Below are positions 8,070 to 17,100 of a stretch of 64,000 nt of DNA, piece by piece. A program made the translations under genes and the position numbers. The DNA is taken from the NCBI GenBank assembly GCA_035304345.1, contig DATGQE010000104.1, positions 58,923 through 122,922 on the forward strand. Reading direction: 5' to 3'. The notes under the pieces are model-generated. The model did no database searches. It was not told the DNA's origin and saw only the letters and a list, made by a program, of their open reading frames with translations. Each line of letters begins with the position of its first letter. Position 1 is the stretch's first letter. Source of the stretch: IDS-8 sp035304345 (GTDB taxonomy: Bacteria > Pseudomonadota > Gammaproteobacteria > Steroidobacterales > Woeseiaceae).

Positions 8070-8849
8070 TTAGCGTCCCTTGAATTCGGGCTGGCGCTTC
8101 TCGAGGAATGCCTTGATGCCCTCGGCGCAATCCTCGCTTTCGCGCAGCTTGCGCTGCAGCGGCGCCTCCATGTCGAACGTGCTGGCCCAGTCGTTGGCCA
8201 TGGCGTGCCGCATGGTCTGCTTGGTCGCGGCCAGCGCCAGCGGCGCGCGCCTGGCCAGCGCACGCGCCCACTCGAGGGTGTCCTCCATGAGCCGCTCGGC
8301 GGGCACCACCCAGTTCGCGAGGCCGAGCTTCTTGCAGAGCTCGGCCCCGATCCGTTCCGCCTCGATCGCCGCCTGGTAGGCGCGCCGGTAACCGATCTGG
8401 CGCACCAGGAACCAGCTCAGGCCGCCGTCAGGCACGAGCGAGATGTTCGAGAAGGCCGACATGAGGAATGCGTCCTCCGCCATCACGACGAGGTCGCAGG
8501 CGAGTACGAACGACATCCCGATGCCGGCGGCGGAACCGTTCACGGCCGCGATCACCGGCTGGCGCATGGTCGCGATGCACTCCAGGATCGGGCGGTATTC
8601 CTCCTGCAGCAGCTCGTCGACGGGCTTGGGGTAGTCGACGTCCTTCAGGTCGGCGCCGGCGCTGAACGAGCGGCCCTCGCCCGTGAGCACCACGACACGA
8701 ACGGTGTCGTCGTTCGCCGCACGCTTGAACGCCGTGAGCAGGTCGCGCCGCAGCACGGAGTTGAACGAGTTCATGGCATCCGGGCGCGCAATGGTGATCA
8801 CCGCGATCGCATCCTCGCGGCGATAGCGGACGGTTTCGAGATCGCTCAT
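8070..8849 (-). CDS. Enoyl-CoA hydratase/isomerase family protein (PaaG-like)
   Basis: A 259-residue crotonase-fold protein. The CoA/oxyanion segment NGSAAGIGMSFVLACD is clear. Where ordinary hydratases have the second catalytic glutamate in a QPE motif, this protein reads SAFSNISLVPDGG, as in the PaaG/isomerase branch, which uses an aspartate in the PDxGG segment. Double-bond or ring isomerisation of an acyl-CoA is therefore more likely than simple hydration; this is inference from motif replacement. The ATG 8847-8849 overlaps the stop of the fadJ-like gene by four bases (ATGA), so the two are translationally coupled. Confidence 0.82.
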   Translation of the reverse strand: MSDLETVRYRREDAIAVITIARPDAMNSFNSVLRRDLLTAFKRAANDDTVRVVVLTGEGRSFSAGADLKDVDYPKPVDELLQEEYRPILECIATMRQPVIAAVNGSAAGIGMSFVLACDLVVMAEDAFLMSAFSNISLVPDGGLSWFLVRQIGYRRAYQAAIEAERIGAELCKKLGLANWVVPAERLMEDTLEWARALARRAPLALAATKQTMRHAMANDWASTFDMEAPLQRKLRESEDCAEGIKAFLEKRQPEFKGR

Positions 8850-11023
8850 GGATTCGCTCCTGCCGCCCGCGATCCGGCGGCTGCATTGCCGTAAAAAGTG
8901 CGTCCCTCGGCCGCCATGCGCCGCAAGCTGTCGGGAACGGCGAAACGCTCGCCGTACGCGGCCGCCAGGCGGTCCGACTCGGCCACGAAGTCGCGCAGGC
9001 CTACCGTTTCGATGAACGACAGCGTGCCGCCGGTATACGGCGGGAAGCCCCACCCGAGCACGGAGCCGATGTCGGCATCGGCGGGGTGCGTGACGACGCC
9101 CTCGTCCAGGCAGCGGACCGTCTCGATGGCCTGTGAGTACAGCAGCCGCTTGCGGATCTCCGCGGGCTCGGGCTGCCGTTGCGCACGCGGGAAGTGCTCG
9201 CCGAGCCCCGGCCACAGGCGCTTCTCCTGCCCTTCCGGGTAGTCGTAGAAGCCGCCGCCGGACTTGCGGCCCTTGCGCCCGAGCGTCTCGACCATCAGGC
9301 GCACGACGTCGTCGGCGGGCGACGGGACGTACGCATCGCCGAGATCGGCCTGTGTCTGCCGCGTAATGTGCCAGGACAGCTCGAGTGAGACCTCGTCGGT
9401 GACGGCGAGCGGACCCACCGGCATGCCGGCGTGCCGCGCCACGTTCTCGATCAGGGCGGGGTTCACGCCTTCCGCGAGCATGCGGATGCCTTCCCGGCTG
9501 TAGACGCTGAACACGCGGCTCGTGTAGAAGCCGCGGCTGTCGTTCACGACGATCGGCGTCTTCCTGAGCTGCTGCACGTAGTCGAGCGCCAGCGCGAGGC
9601 CTTCCTCGCCGGTGCGCTCGCCGACGATGATCTCGACGAGCGGCATCTTGTCGACCGGCGAGAAGAAGTGGATGCCGATGAACCGTTCCGGCCGCTTCGA
9701 CGCCTGCGCCAGCCCCGTGATCGGCAGCGTCGAGGTGTTGGAGGCGAACACGGCACGCTCGTCGAGCACCGCTTCAGCCTTCGCGGTCACGTCCGCCTTG
9801 ATCCCGCGGTCCTCGAACACGGCCTCGATCACGAGGTCGCAGCCCGCGAGATCGTCGTAGGCGCTCGTCGTGCGGATGCGGTCGAGCACGAGCCCGGCGT
9901 CGTCGGACGTCGTCTTGCCGCGCTCGACGGCCTTCGCCAGCAGCCTGCGCGAGTAATCCTTGCCGGCTTCTGCCTTCTCCCTGGACACGTCGAGCAGCAC
10001 GACGTCCATGCCCGCGCGCGCCGAGACGTACGCGATCCCGCCGCCCATCATCCCCGCGCCGAGGATGCCGAGCTTGCGCACCTTGCGCTTCTCCGGCCCC
10101 TGCGGGCGGCGAACCAGCTTGTCGGCCGCGTTCTTGTTCACGAACAGCGTGCGCATCATGTTGCGGGACACGGGATCCATGAGCAGGGAGACGAAGTACT
10201 GCGCCTCGACCTCGAGCGCGCGGTCGATCGGCAGCACGGTGCCCTCGTACACCGCGGACAGGATCGCGATCGGCGCCGGGTAGTTGTGGTTCGTCTGCTT
10301 CTGCACCAGCGCGGCGCCGACGCTCAGGGTCTGCACCACGCCGGGGTGCATGAGCCCGGCGCCTCCCGGCACCTTGAAGCCCTTGCGATCCCAGGGCTGG
10401 GTGGCACCGGCGTTCGCGAGCACCCACTGTCTCGCCGCCTCCGTCTCCTCGCCGCGCGGGACCACCGCGTCCACGAACCCGAGCTCGCGCGCCTCCGCGG
10501 GCTTGACGTGCCGCCCCTCGGTGACCAGGCGCAGCGCGGGCTCGATGCCGATCAGGCGCGGCAGCCGCTGCGTGCCACCCCCGCCCGGGAGCAGGCCGAC
10601 CTGCACTTCCGGCAGGCCGAGCTTCGCATCCGCGCGGTCGGCGGCGACGCGATGATGGCAGGCGAGGCAGATCTCGAGGCCGCCACCGAGCGCCGTGCCG
10701 TTGATCGCGGCGGCGAACGGCTTGCCGCCGGTCTCCAAGCGCCGGAGCGTCGCGTGCAGGCCGCGGCAGGTCGCGAGCAACGCCGCCGGATCGCGCTCGT
10801 CGAAAGCTTCGACGAGCTCGTGCAGGTCGGCGCCCGCCATGAACCCGTCCTTGCCGGAGGTGATCACGGCACCCTTGATCGCGTCGTCGGACACGACGCG
10901 CTCGACCGCCGTCGCGAGATCGGCCAGGAACTCCGGCGTCATGACGTTCATCGGCCGGTCCTTGACATCGATCGTGAGGACGGCGACGCCGTCGGCGCCG
11001 GTGCGGAAATCGATGGTGTTCAT
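8846..11023 (-). CDS. fadJ: Bifunctional enoyl-CoA hydratase / 3-hydroxyacyl-CoA dehydrogenase (FadJ/FadB type)
   Basis: A 725-residue beta-oxidation multifunctional enzyme. Residues 1-190 form a crotonase domain with NGTALGGGLEICLACHH and the catalytic LGLPEVQVGLLPGGGGTQRL. From about residue 310 comes the dehydrogenase part with the NAD motif LGILGAGMMGGGIAYVSAR, the catalytic segment GIHFFSPVDKMPLVEII, and a duplicated C-terminal domain. It hydrates trans-2-enoyl-CoA and oxidises the L-3-hydroxy product. The thiolase gene lies just upstream beyond a palindromic repeat, and the PaaG-like gene overlaps downstream. The ATG at 11021-11023 is chosen because upstream in-frame sequence is repeat DNA. 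Confidence 0.9.
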   Translation of the reverse strand: MNTIDFRTGADGVAVLTIDVKDRPMNVMTPEFLADLATAVERVVSDDAIKGAVITSGKDGFMAGADLHELVEAFDERDPAALLATCRGLHATLRRLETGGKPFAAAINGTALGGGLEICLACHHRVAADRADAKLGLPEVQVGLLPGGGGTQRLPRLIGIEPALRLVTEGRHVKPAEARELGFVDAVVPRGEETEAARQWVLANAGATQPWDRKGFKVPGGAGLMHPGVVQTLSVGAALVQKQTNHNYPAPIAILSAVYEGTVLPIDRALEVEAQYFVSLLMDPVSRNMMRTLFVNKNAADKLVRRPQGPEKRKVRKLGILGAGMMGGGIAYVSARAGMDVVLLDVSREKAEAGKDYSRRLLAKAVERGKTTSDDAGLVLDRIRTTSAYDDLAGCDLVIEAVFEDRGIKADVTAKAEAVLDERAVFASNTSTLPITGLAQASKRPERFIGIHFFSPVDKMPLVEIIVGERTGEEGLALALDYVQQLRKTPIVVNDSRGFYTSRVFSVYSREGIRMLAEGVNPALIENVARHAGMPVGPLAVTDEVSLELSWHITRQTQADLGDAYVPSPADDVVRLMVETLGRKGRKSGGGFYDYPEGQEKRLWPGLGEHFPRAQRQPEPAEIRKRLLYSQAIETVRCLDEGVVTHPADADIGSVLGWGFPPYTGGTLSFIETVGLRDFVAESDRLAAAYGERFAVPDSLRRMAAEGRTFYGNAAAGSRAAGANP

Positions 11024-11047
11024 TTCAACTGGCCCTCGCCGCTTGTG

Positions 11048-11264
11048 CAGGAGCGCGCATCGCGCACGACGCCGGTCGGTGGCGCCAGCCTCGGACGCCG
11101 GCGGAGCCGCTGCCGGGGGGAGGTCCTCTCGTCGCCGGCCACAAGTACATCCCTGTAGGCCTGCGGGCTCGGCATCCCTGCCTCGCACGCCGCCGAGAGG
11201 ACCTCCCCCCGGCAGCGGCTCCGCCTCGGTGGCGTGTTCCGGTCGCGCGCGATGCGCGCTCCTG
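11048..11264. repeat. Long nested palindromic repeat, copy B
   Basis: About 217 bp filling the gap between the thiolase and fadJ genes. It has the same architecture as copy A at 1213-1426. Outer REP-like arms read GGAGCGCGCATCGCGC, inner arms begin GGCGGAGCCG and include GCCGGGGGGAGGTCCTCTCG, and the central hairpin is TACATCCCTGTA. Relative to copy A, paired changes occur on both arms (CAG to CAT in the outer palindrome, five to six G in the inner arms, C:G to T:A in the central stem). Here it sits inside an operon, so it may act on the mRNA between the two cistrons. Confidence 0.8.
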
Positions 11265-11285
11265 CATCGATGTTCATGCGCCCGT

Positions 11286-12494
11286 TCATACGCGCTCGAT
11301 GATCGTGGCGGTGCCCATGCCGCCGCCCACGCACAGGTTGACGAGCGCGGTCGTGAGGTCCCGGCGCTCCAGCTCGTCGAGCACGGTGCCGAGAATCATC
11401 GCACCGGTCGCACCGAGCGGATGGCCCATCGCGATCGCGCCGCCCGCCACGTTCAGCTTCTCCGGATCGATGTCGAGCTTCTGCCGGTAGAGCAGCACCA
11501 CCGAGGCGAACGCCTCGTTCAGCTCGAACAGGTCGATGTCCTTGACGCGCATCCCGCAGCGTTTCAGCACTTTCTCGGCCGAAGGCGCCGGGCCGGTCAG
11601 CATGATCGTCGGCTCGCTGCCGATCGAGGCGAAGCCGCGAATCCGGGCACGCGGCCGGAGCCCCAGGTTCTCACCGGCCTGCCGGCTGCCGATCAGCACC
11701 GCCGCGGCGCCGTCGACGATGCCGCTCGAGTTGCCCGGCGTATGCACGTGCTCGATGCGCTCGACCTGCGGGTACTTCTGGATCGCCACCGCGTCGAAGC
11801 CCGCCTGCTCGCCGAGCACGGCGAAAGAGGGCTTTAGCCCGGCCAGGGCCTCCATCGTCGTGTCCGGGCGCGGGTGCTCGTCGCGCGCGAGCAGCACGTT
11901 GCCGAGCTTGTCCTTCACCGGCACGACCGAATTCGAGAACCAGCCGCCCTCCCATGCCCGGGCCGCGCGCTTCTGGCTCTGAAGCGCGTACGCGTCGACG
12001 TCCTCGCGCGAGAAACCGTGCAGCGTCGCGATGAGGTCGGCACTGATGCCCTGCGGCACGAAGTACGTCTTCCAGGCGACCGCGGGATCCGCGTGCATTG
12101 CCCCCGAATCCGAGCCCATCGGCACGCGCGACATGCACTCGACGCCGCCGCCGATCACGAGATCGGACTGCCCGGCCATGACCTGCGCGGCCGCGGTGTT
12201 CACGGCCTCCAGGCCCGAAGCGCAGAAACGGTTGAGCTGCTTGCCCGGCACCGACTGGTCATAGTCGGCATTGAGCACCGCCGTGCGCGCGATGCAGCTT
12301 CCCTGCTCGCCCACGGGCGACACGCAGCCGAGCACGACGTCGTCGAGCCGTGACGTATCGAGCTCGTTGCGGTCTTTGAGCGCTTTCAGCACCTGCGTCA
12401 CGAGCTCGACGGGTGTGACCGCGTGCAGTGCGCCGTCGGGCTTGCCGCGGCCGCGCGGCGTGCGCACGTGGTCGAAGATGTAGGCGTGTGTCAT
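11286..12494 (-). CDS. Acetyl-CoA acyltransferase (thiolase)
   Basis: A 402-residue thiolase. The acyl-accepting cysteine is in NRFCASGLEAV (about residue 90), the histidine in NVAGGAIAMGHPLGATGAM, and the second cysteine in LCVGGGMGTATIIE at the C terminus; all three catalytic elements are intact. It cleaves 3-ketoacyl-CoA in beta-oxidation (FadA/FadI role), working with the FadJ-like protein encoded downstream. The start codon overlaps the stop of the TetR-type regulator gene by four bases, which puts the regulator in the same operon. Confidence 0.9.
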   Translation of the reverse strand: MTHAYIFDHVRTPRGRGKPDGALHAVTPVELVTQVLKALKDRNELDTSRLDDVVLGCVSPVGEQGSCIARTAVLNADYDQSVPGKQLNRFCASGLEAVNTAAAQVMAGQSDLVIGGGVECMSRVPMGSDSGAMHADPAVAWKTYFVPQGISADLIATLHGFSREDVDAYALQSQKRAARAWEGGWFSNSVVPVKDKLGNVLLARDEHPRPDTTMEALAGLKPSFAVLGEQAGFDAVAIQKYPQVERIEHVHTPGNSSGIVDGAAAVLIGSRQAGENLGLRPRARIRGFASIGSEPTIMLTGPAPSAEKVLKRCGMRVKDIDLFELNEAFASVVLLYRQKLDIDPEKLNVAGGAIAMGHPLGATGAMILGTVLDELERRDLTTALVNLCVGGGMGTATIIERV

Positions 12495-13183
12495 TGCGGC
12501 GTGCGTCCCTCAGGTGGCGCGAGCGCGAGGCGAAGCTGCCGCTTCATCTCCTCGTTCGCGCGCCGGAAATCGATGGAACCCGGGTTGATGATCCAGAGAT
12601 AGTTCATGCCGCCGATGTAGGCGATGTATTGCGCGGCGACTGTCCTTGGATCGACGTCGGCGCGGATGGTGCCGTTGGCGATGCCTTCCTGCACCCAGCG
12701 CGCCACGTCCTCCTGCTGCTTCGAGTGGATGTTGACGGAGGTGGCCCGGTACTCGGAGAGCGGGCTCGCGGCGCCGCAGTACAGGATGTGCAGCACGCGC
12801 GCCTCGCGCGGCATGTCGCTGACGAACCGCAGGAAGGCGTCCAGCGCTGCGCACATCGCCTCGATGCCGGTCTTCCCGTCGACGGCCTCCTTCAGGTATT
12901 CGAGCCAGCGCCGCGAGATCGACTTGCAAACCGCGTCGAACAGCCCGGCCTTGGACCCGAAGCGGTAGGTCGCGAGCCCGCGGCTGTAGCCGGCCTTCTC
13001 GCCGATGGCGGCGAGGGTCGTCTTGTCGGTGCCGCGCTCGAGGATCAGCTCGATCGCGGCCTCGATCATCGCCTTGTCCGACAGCGCCGTGCGCTCGGCC
13101 TGGGTGAGCGGCTGGGCGTCGGAGGCGGGTCCGGAGGGGGAGCTCGACAAGGGGTGTGCCCGGAACTTACTTGCTGACGACAA
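12491..13183 (-). CDS. TetR-family transcriptional regulator of the beta-oxidation operon
   Basis: Up to 230 residues. The N-terminal helix-turn-helix is plain: AAIELILERG, TTLAAIGEKAGYSRGLATYRFGSKAGLF, with the usual TetR spacing. The C-terminal ligand domain is not assignable to a ligand; an acyl-CoA is likely from context. It is the first gene of the thiolase-fadJ-hydratase-dehydrogenase series. The start is uncertain: the most upstream in-frame codon is TTG at 13181-13183, inside a palindrome (13168-13190) that is probably its own operator. Initiation may therefore lie further downstream. Confidence 0.82.
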   Translation of the reverse strand: MSSASKFRAHPLSSSPSGPASDAQPLTQAERTALSDKAMIEAAIELILERGTDKTTLAAIGEKAGYSRGLATYRFGSKAGLFDAVCKSISRRWLEYLKEAVDGKTGIEAMCAALDAFLRFVSDMPREARVLHILYCGAASPLSEYRATSVNIHSKQQEDVARWVQEGIANGTIRADVDPRTVAAQYIAYIGGMNYLWIINPGSIDFRRANEEMKRQLRLALAPPEGRTPQ

Positions 13184-13190
13184 GCAAGTA
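13168..13190. promoter_or_regulatory. Probable TetR-type operator palindrome
   Basis: TACTTGCT, 7-base spacer, AGCAAGTA: perfect 8-bp inverted repeats at the 5' end of the regulator gene. Size and position suit autoregulation by the adjacent TetR-family protein and control of the whole beta-oxidation operon. Confidence 0.55.
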
Positions 13191-13337
13191 GCATACGCCG
13201 ATTGCAGGAGGGGTCAAGCAGGGTCACCCGGGTCCTGCCGCGGATAGCGGTTCCCCGGCCCTGTCCCGATCCGCGCGCCCTCCTCCGCCTGCAGCCTGCT
13301 GTCCTCGATAGCCCGACGCTCCGCTTCCCGTGAACAG

Positions 13338-13579
13338 CTACGCTTGGAGACCGAGCATGAAGAGACCGAGCATGAACGGCGAATCAGCGTCCCGAGCCTG
13401 GAACGCCGGACGAGTGACCCCGAGATGGCGAAGTACACTCATGATGACATCGTCCGGGTTGGAAAGCCCGTTCGTGCCCGAAAGTAAGAACATCTACTTG
13501 GGCCGTGCGCCGCAATGTCGCGCGCTTTGTCCGCACGCTCGCCAAGCAGGCGCTAAAGCGACTGAAGAACGACTCAACC
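13338..13579 (+). pseudogene. Possible gene remnant of unknown origin
   Basis: The roughly 390-bp gap between the regulator and the thioesterase gene has no intact gene, but two plus-strand frames look protein-like and abut. One reads RLETEHEETEHERR then MAKYTHDDIVRVGKPVRARK and stops at 13485-13487. The next frame reads through VRRNVARFVRTLAKQ, LKRLKNDST and stops at about 13579. A 15-bp tandem duplication (GAGACCGAGCATGAA twice, from 13347) and lower GC content than the surroundings suggest decayed or foreign DNA. No family is recognised. It could also be non-coding. Confidence 0.25.
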
Positions 13580-14008
13580 TGACGAGATCCGGTTCCGGCG
13601 CTGTGGCTTGTAGGTCCCGGTGGAGGTCGCGCAGAGGCGCTTGTTCTCGGGGTCGTAGAGGCGCGCCTGGGAGAAGAACAGGGATCTGGTCGTGCGGATC
13701 AGCTCGCCTTCCACGACGACGGACTCCGCGCGATGCGGCGCGATGAAATTGCAGTTCAGGTTGACCGACACCGAGACGTAGTCCTCGGCGATGCCGTGGC
13801 TGCCGGCGAACGCGCCGGCGATGTCGAGCAGCGACGCCATGACGCCGCCGTGCAGGAAGCCCACGGTGTTGCGGTGTTCCGGGCGCACCGGCATCTCGAG
13901 GCGCACGAAGCCCTCTTTCCAGGTCGTCAGGCGAAAGCCGAGGAACTCCAGGTACGTGCCCTTGTAGGGCGAGGCGTGCATAGACGTCGGCGGTGTAGCG
14001 TCGTTCAC
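13574..14008 (-). CDS. PaaI-family hotdog thioesterase
   Basis: A 144-residue single hotdog domain. The family signature HRNTVGFLHGGVMASLLDIAG places the helix with its HGG turn near residue 58. PaaI-type enzymes hydrolyse acyl- or aroyl-CoA esters and often relieve CoA trapping. It lies downstream of icmF in the same direction. I prefer the GTG at 14006-14008 because an AAGGA ribosome site stands 10 bases upstream; an ATG at 14068 would add 20 residues with no domain match. Confidence 0.78.
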   Translation of the reverse strand: MNDATPPTSMHASPYKGTYLEFLGFRLTTWKEGFVRLEMPVRPEHRNTVGFLHGGVMASLLDIAGAFAGSHGIAEDYVSVSVNLNCNFIAPHRAESVVVEGELIRTTRSLFFSQARLYDPENKRLCATSTGTYKPQRRNRISSG

Positions 14009-14096
14009 GTGGGAATCGTCCTTCGGTGTCAGAGCGGTACGGTCGTCGGCGTGCCGGCCGGGGAGCACGTCGGTCAGCCTCGGCAGTCGCCGGCAC

Positions 14097-14116
14097 CCGG
14101 GCCCGGCCGGGCCCGG
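14097..14116. terminator. Perfect 20-bp GC palindrome after icmF
   Basis: CCGGGCCCGGCCGGGCCCGG begins 10 bases after the icmF stop codon on the minus strand. It would form a very stable hairpin, but no T-run follows, so it may be a transcription pause, an RNA 3'-end stabiliser or a terminator of non-canonical type. Confidence 0.4.
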
Positions 14117-14126
14117 CTCGCGCCGG

Positions 14127-17100
14127 TCACATGTTGCGGCGGTACTCTCCGCCGACGGCGTACAACGCAGCCGATATCTGCCCGAGCGAAGCGGTTTTCA
14201 CCGTCTCCATCAGCTCCGCGAAGATATTGTCGCGTTTTCGCGCGACGCTCTGCAAGCGCGCCAGGGCGGGCCCGCTCTCCTGCGCGTGAAGCGCCTGGAA
14301 GGCGCGCAGGTTGCGGATCTGCGCGTTCTTTTCCGCGTCCGTGGAACGGATCAGCTCCGGCTCGTGCACCTCGTCCTCGCGGCCTTCCTTGGGCAGGAAC
14401 GTGTTGACGCCGATGATCGGGTAGGAGCCGTCGTGCTTGCGGCTCTCGTAGTACAGGCTCTCTTCCTGGATCTTGCCGCGCTGGTACATCGTGTCCATCG
14501 CGCCCAGCACGCCGCCGCGCTCCGAGATGCGCTCGAACTCCTGGTACACGGCCTCCTCGACGAGGTCGGTCAGCTCCTCGATGATGAACGATCCCTGCCA
14601 CGGGTTCTCGCAGTAGTTCAGCCCGAGCTCCTTGGAGATGATGAGCTGGATCGCCACCGCGCGCCGCACCGATTGCTCGGTCGGCGTGGTGATGGCCTCG
14701 TCGAACGCGTTCGTGTGCAGGCTGTTGCAGTTGTCGAACAGCGCGTACAGCGCCTGGAGCGTCGTGCGGATGTCGTTGAAGCTGATTTCCTGCGCGTGCA
14801 GGCTGCGCCCGGAAGTCTGCACGTGGTACTTCAGCATCTGGCTGCGCGGGCTCGCGCCGTACCGCTCGCGCATCGCGCGGGCCCAGATGCGCCGTGCCAC
14901 GCGGCCGATGACCGTGTACTCCGGGTCCATCCCGTTCGAGAAGAAGAAGCTCAGGTTCGGCGCGAATGCGTCGATGTTCATGCCGCGCGCAAGGTAGTAC
15001 TCGACGATCGTGAAGCCGTTCGAGAGCGTGAACGCGAGCTGGCTGATCGGGTTCGCACCGGCCTCGGCGATATGGTAGCCGCTGATCGAGACGCTGTAGT
15101 AGTTGCGCACGTCGTTGGCGATGAAGAACTCCTGCACGTCCCCCATCATCTTCATCGCGAACTCGGTGGAGAAGATGCAGGTGTTCTGCGCCTGGTCCTC
15201 CTTGAGGATGTCCGCTTGCACCGTTCCGCGCACCGTCGATAGGGTGTGAGCACGAATTTTCTCGTAAGTCTCGCGATCGACCAGCTTGTCGCCGGAGATG
15301 CCGAGCAGCCCGAGCCCCAGGCCGTCGTTGCCGGGCGGCAGCTCGCCTTCGTAGCGCGGCCGCTCTCGTCCTTCGAAGTACGCGTCGATCTTCTTCTGCG
15401 CCTCCTCCCAGCGCCCGGTCTCCTTCAGGTGCTTCTCGACCTGCTGGTCGATGGCGGTGTTCATGAAGAAGGCGAGGATCATGGGCGCCGGGCCGTTGAT
15501 CGTCATCGACACGGACGTGGTCGGCGCACACAGGTCGAAGCCCGAGTACAGCTTCTTCATGTCGTCCAGGGTCGCGATCGACACACCGGAGTTCCCCACC
15601 TTGCCGTAGATGTCCGGCCGCTCGTGCGGATCCTCCCCGTACAGCGTGACCGAGTCGAAGGCGGTCGACAGGCGCGCCGCATCCTGCCCCTGCGACAGGT
15701 AGTGGAAGCGGCGGTTGGTGCGCTCCGGCGTGCCCTCCCCCGCGAACATGCGCGTGGGGTCCTCGTTGATGCGCCGGTAGGGATACACGCCGCCGGTGTA
15801 CGGATAGTAGCCCGGCAGGTTCTCTTTCATGAGGAACTCGAGAAGCTCTCCCCAGGCTCGGCACCTGGGCGGCGCGATCTTCGGAATCTTCTGTCTCGAG
15901 AGGCTCTCGCGATAGTTCGAGCCGGTAATCTCGCGGCCGCGCACGGTGTACGTGTACTCCTCGGCGCGTACGGACTCGAGGCGCGCCGGCCAGCCGCGCA
16001 GGAGCTCCAGCGCCTCTTCCGAGAGCGAGCGAAACGCCTCCTGGTAGCGCTGCCTGAGCGAGAGTACGGCTGCATCGACATCCTTGGCAGACAGCGCGGC
16101 GTCGTCGTAAGGCTGGAGCTCGGACGGCAACGCGGGATCGCCGAGAGCCTTCAGCGCCTCGTAATAGTGCTGCAGACGCGCCGCGGCATCCGACTGGGCG
16201 GCAATGCTCTCGTTGATCGCCCTGCCCTGCTCGGCAATCTCGGCCAGATAGCGGATCCGGTTCCCCGGAATGATCGCCATCACGCGCGGTTCCTTCTGTG
16301 AGACGTCGATGTCGGGCGTCCAGCGCTCGCGATCGAGATCGAGCTTCTCCGCGAGCCTGCGGCACAGCTCGTGGAACATCCAGTTCACGCCGGGGTCGTT
16401 GAACTGGCTCGCGATCGTCGGATAGACCGGGATCTCCTCGTCGGGCGTCTGGAAGGCGACGTGGTTGCGCTTCCATTGCTTGCGCACGTCGCGCAGCGCA
16501 TCCTGCGCGCCGCGCTTGTCGTACTTGTTGAGCACGATGAGATCGGCGAAGTCCAGCATCTCGATCTTCTCGAGCTGGCTGGCGGCGCCGTAGTCGCTCG
16601 TCATCACGTACACGGAGAAATCGACGAGGTCGACAATCTCGCTGTCGCTCTGGCCTATCCCGGCCGTCTCGACGAGGATCAGGTCGAAGCCCTGCGCCTT
16701 CAGGAACAGGATGTGGTCGGCGAGCATCTCGGTGGTGGCGAGGTGCTGGCGGCGGGTGGCGAACGAGCGCATGAAAACCCGCTCGGAGCGCAGCGAGTTC
16801 ATGCGGATGCGATCGCCGAGCAGCGCGCCGCCGGTGCGCCGGCGCGTCGGGTCCACCGCGAGCACCGCGATGCGCATTTCGGGGAAGCAGGCCAGGAAGC
16901 GGTTCAGCAGCTCGTCGGTGACGCTGCTCTTGCCGGCACCGCCCGTGCCGGTGATGCCCACCACGGGCACGCGCGCCGCCTGCATTCGCCATTCCTTGCG
17001 CAACCGCGAGAGCGTCGCCTCGTCGAAGGCGCCGTCCTCGATCGCGGACATCGTCATGGCGATGTCGAGGGCCGGATCGCGCGGACCCTCGGGGACGGGA

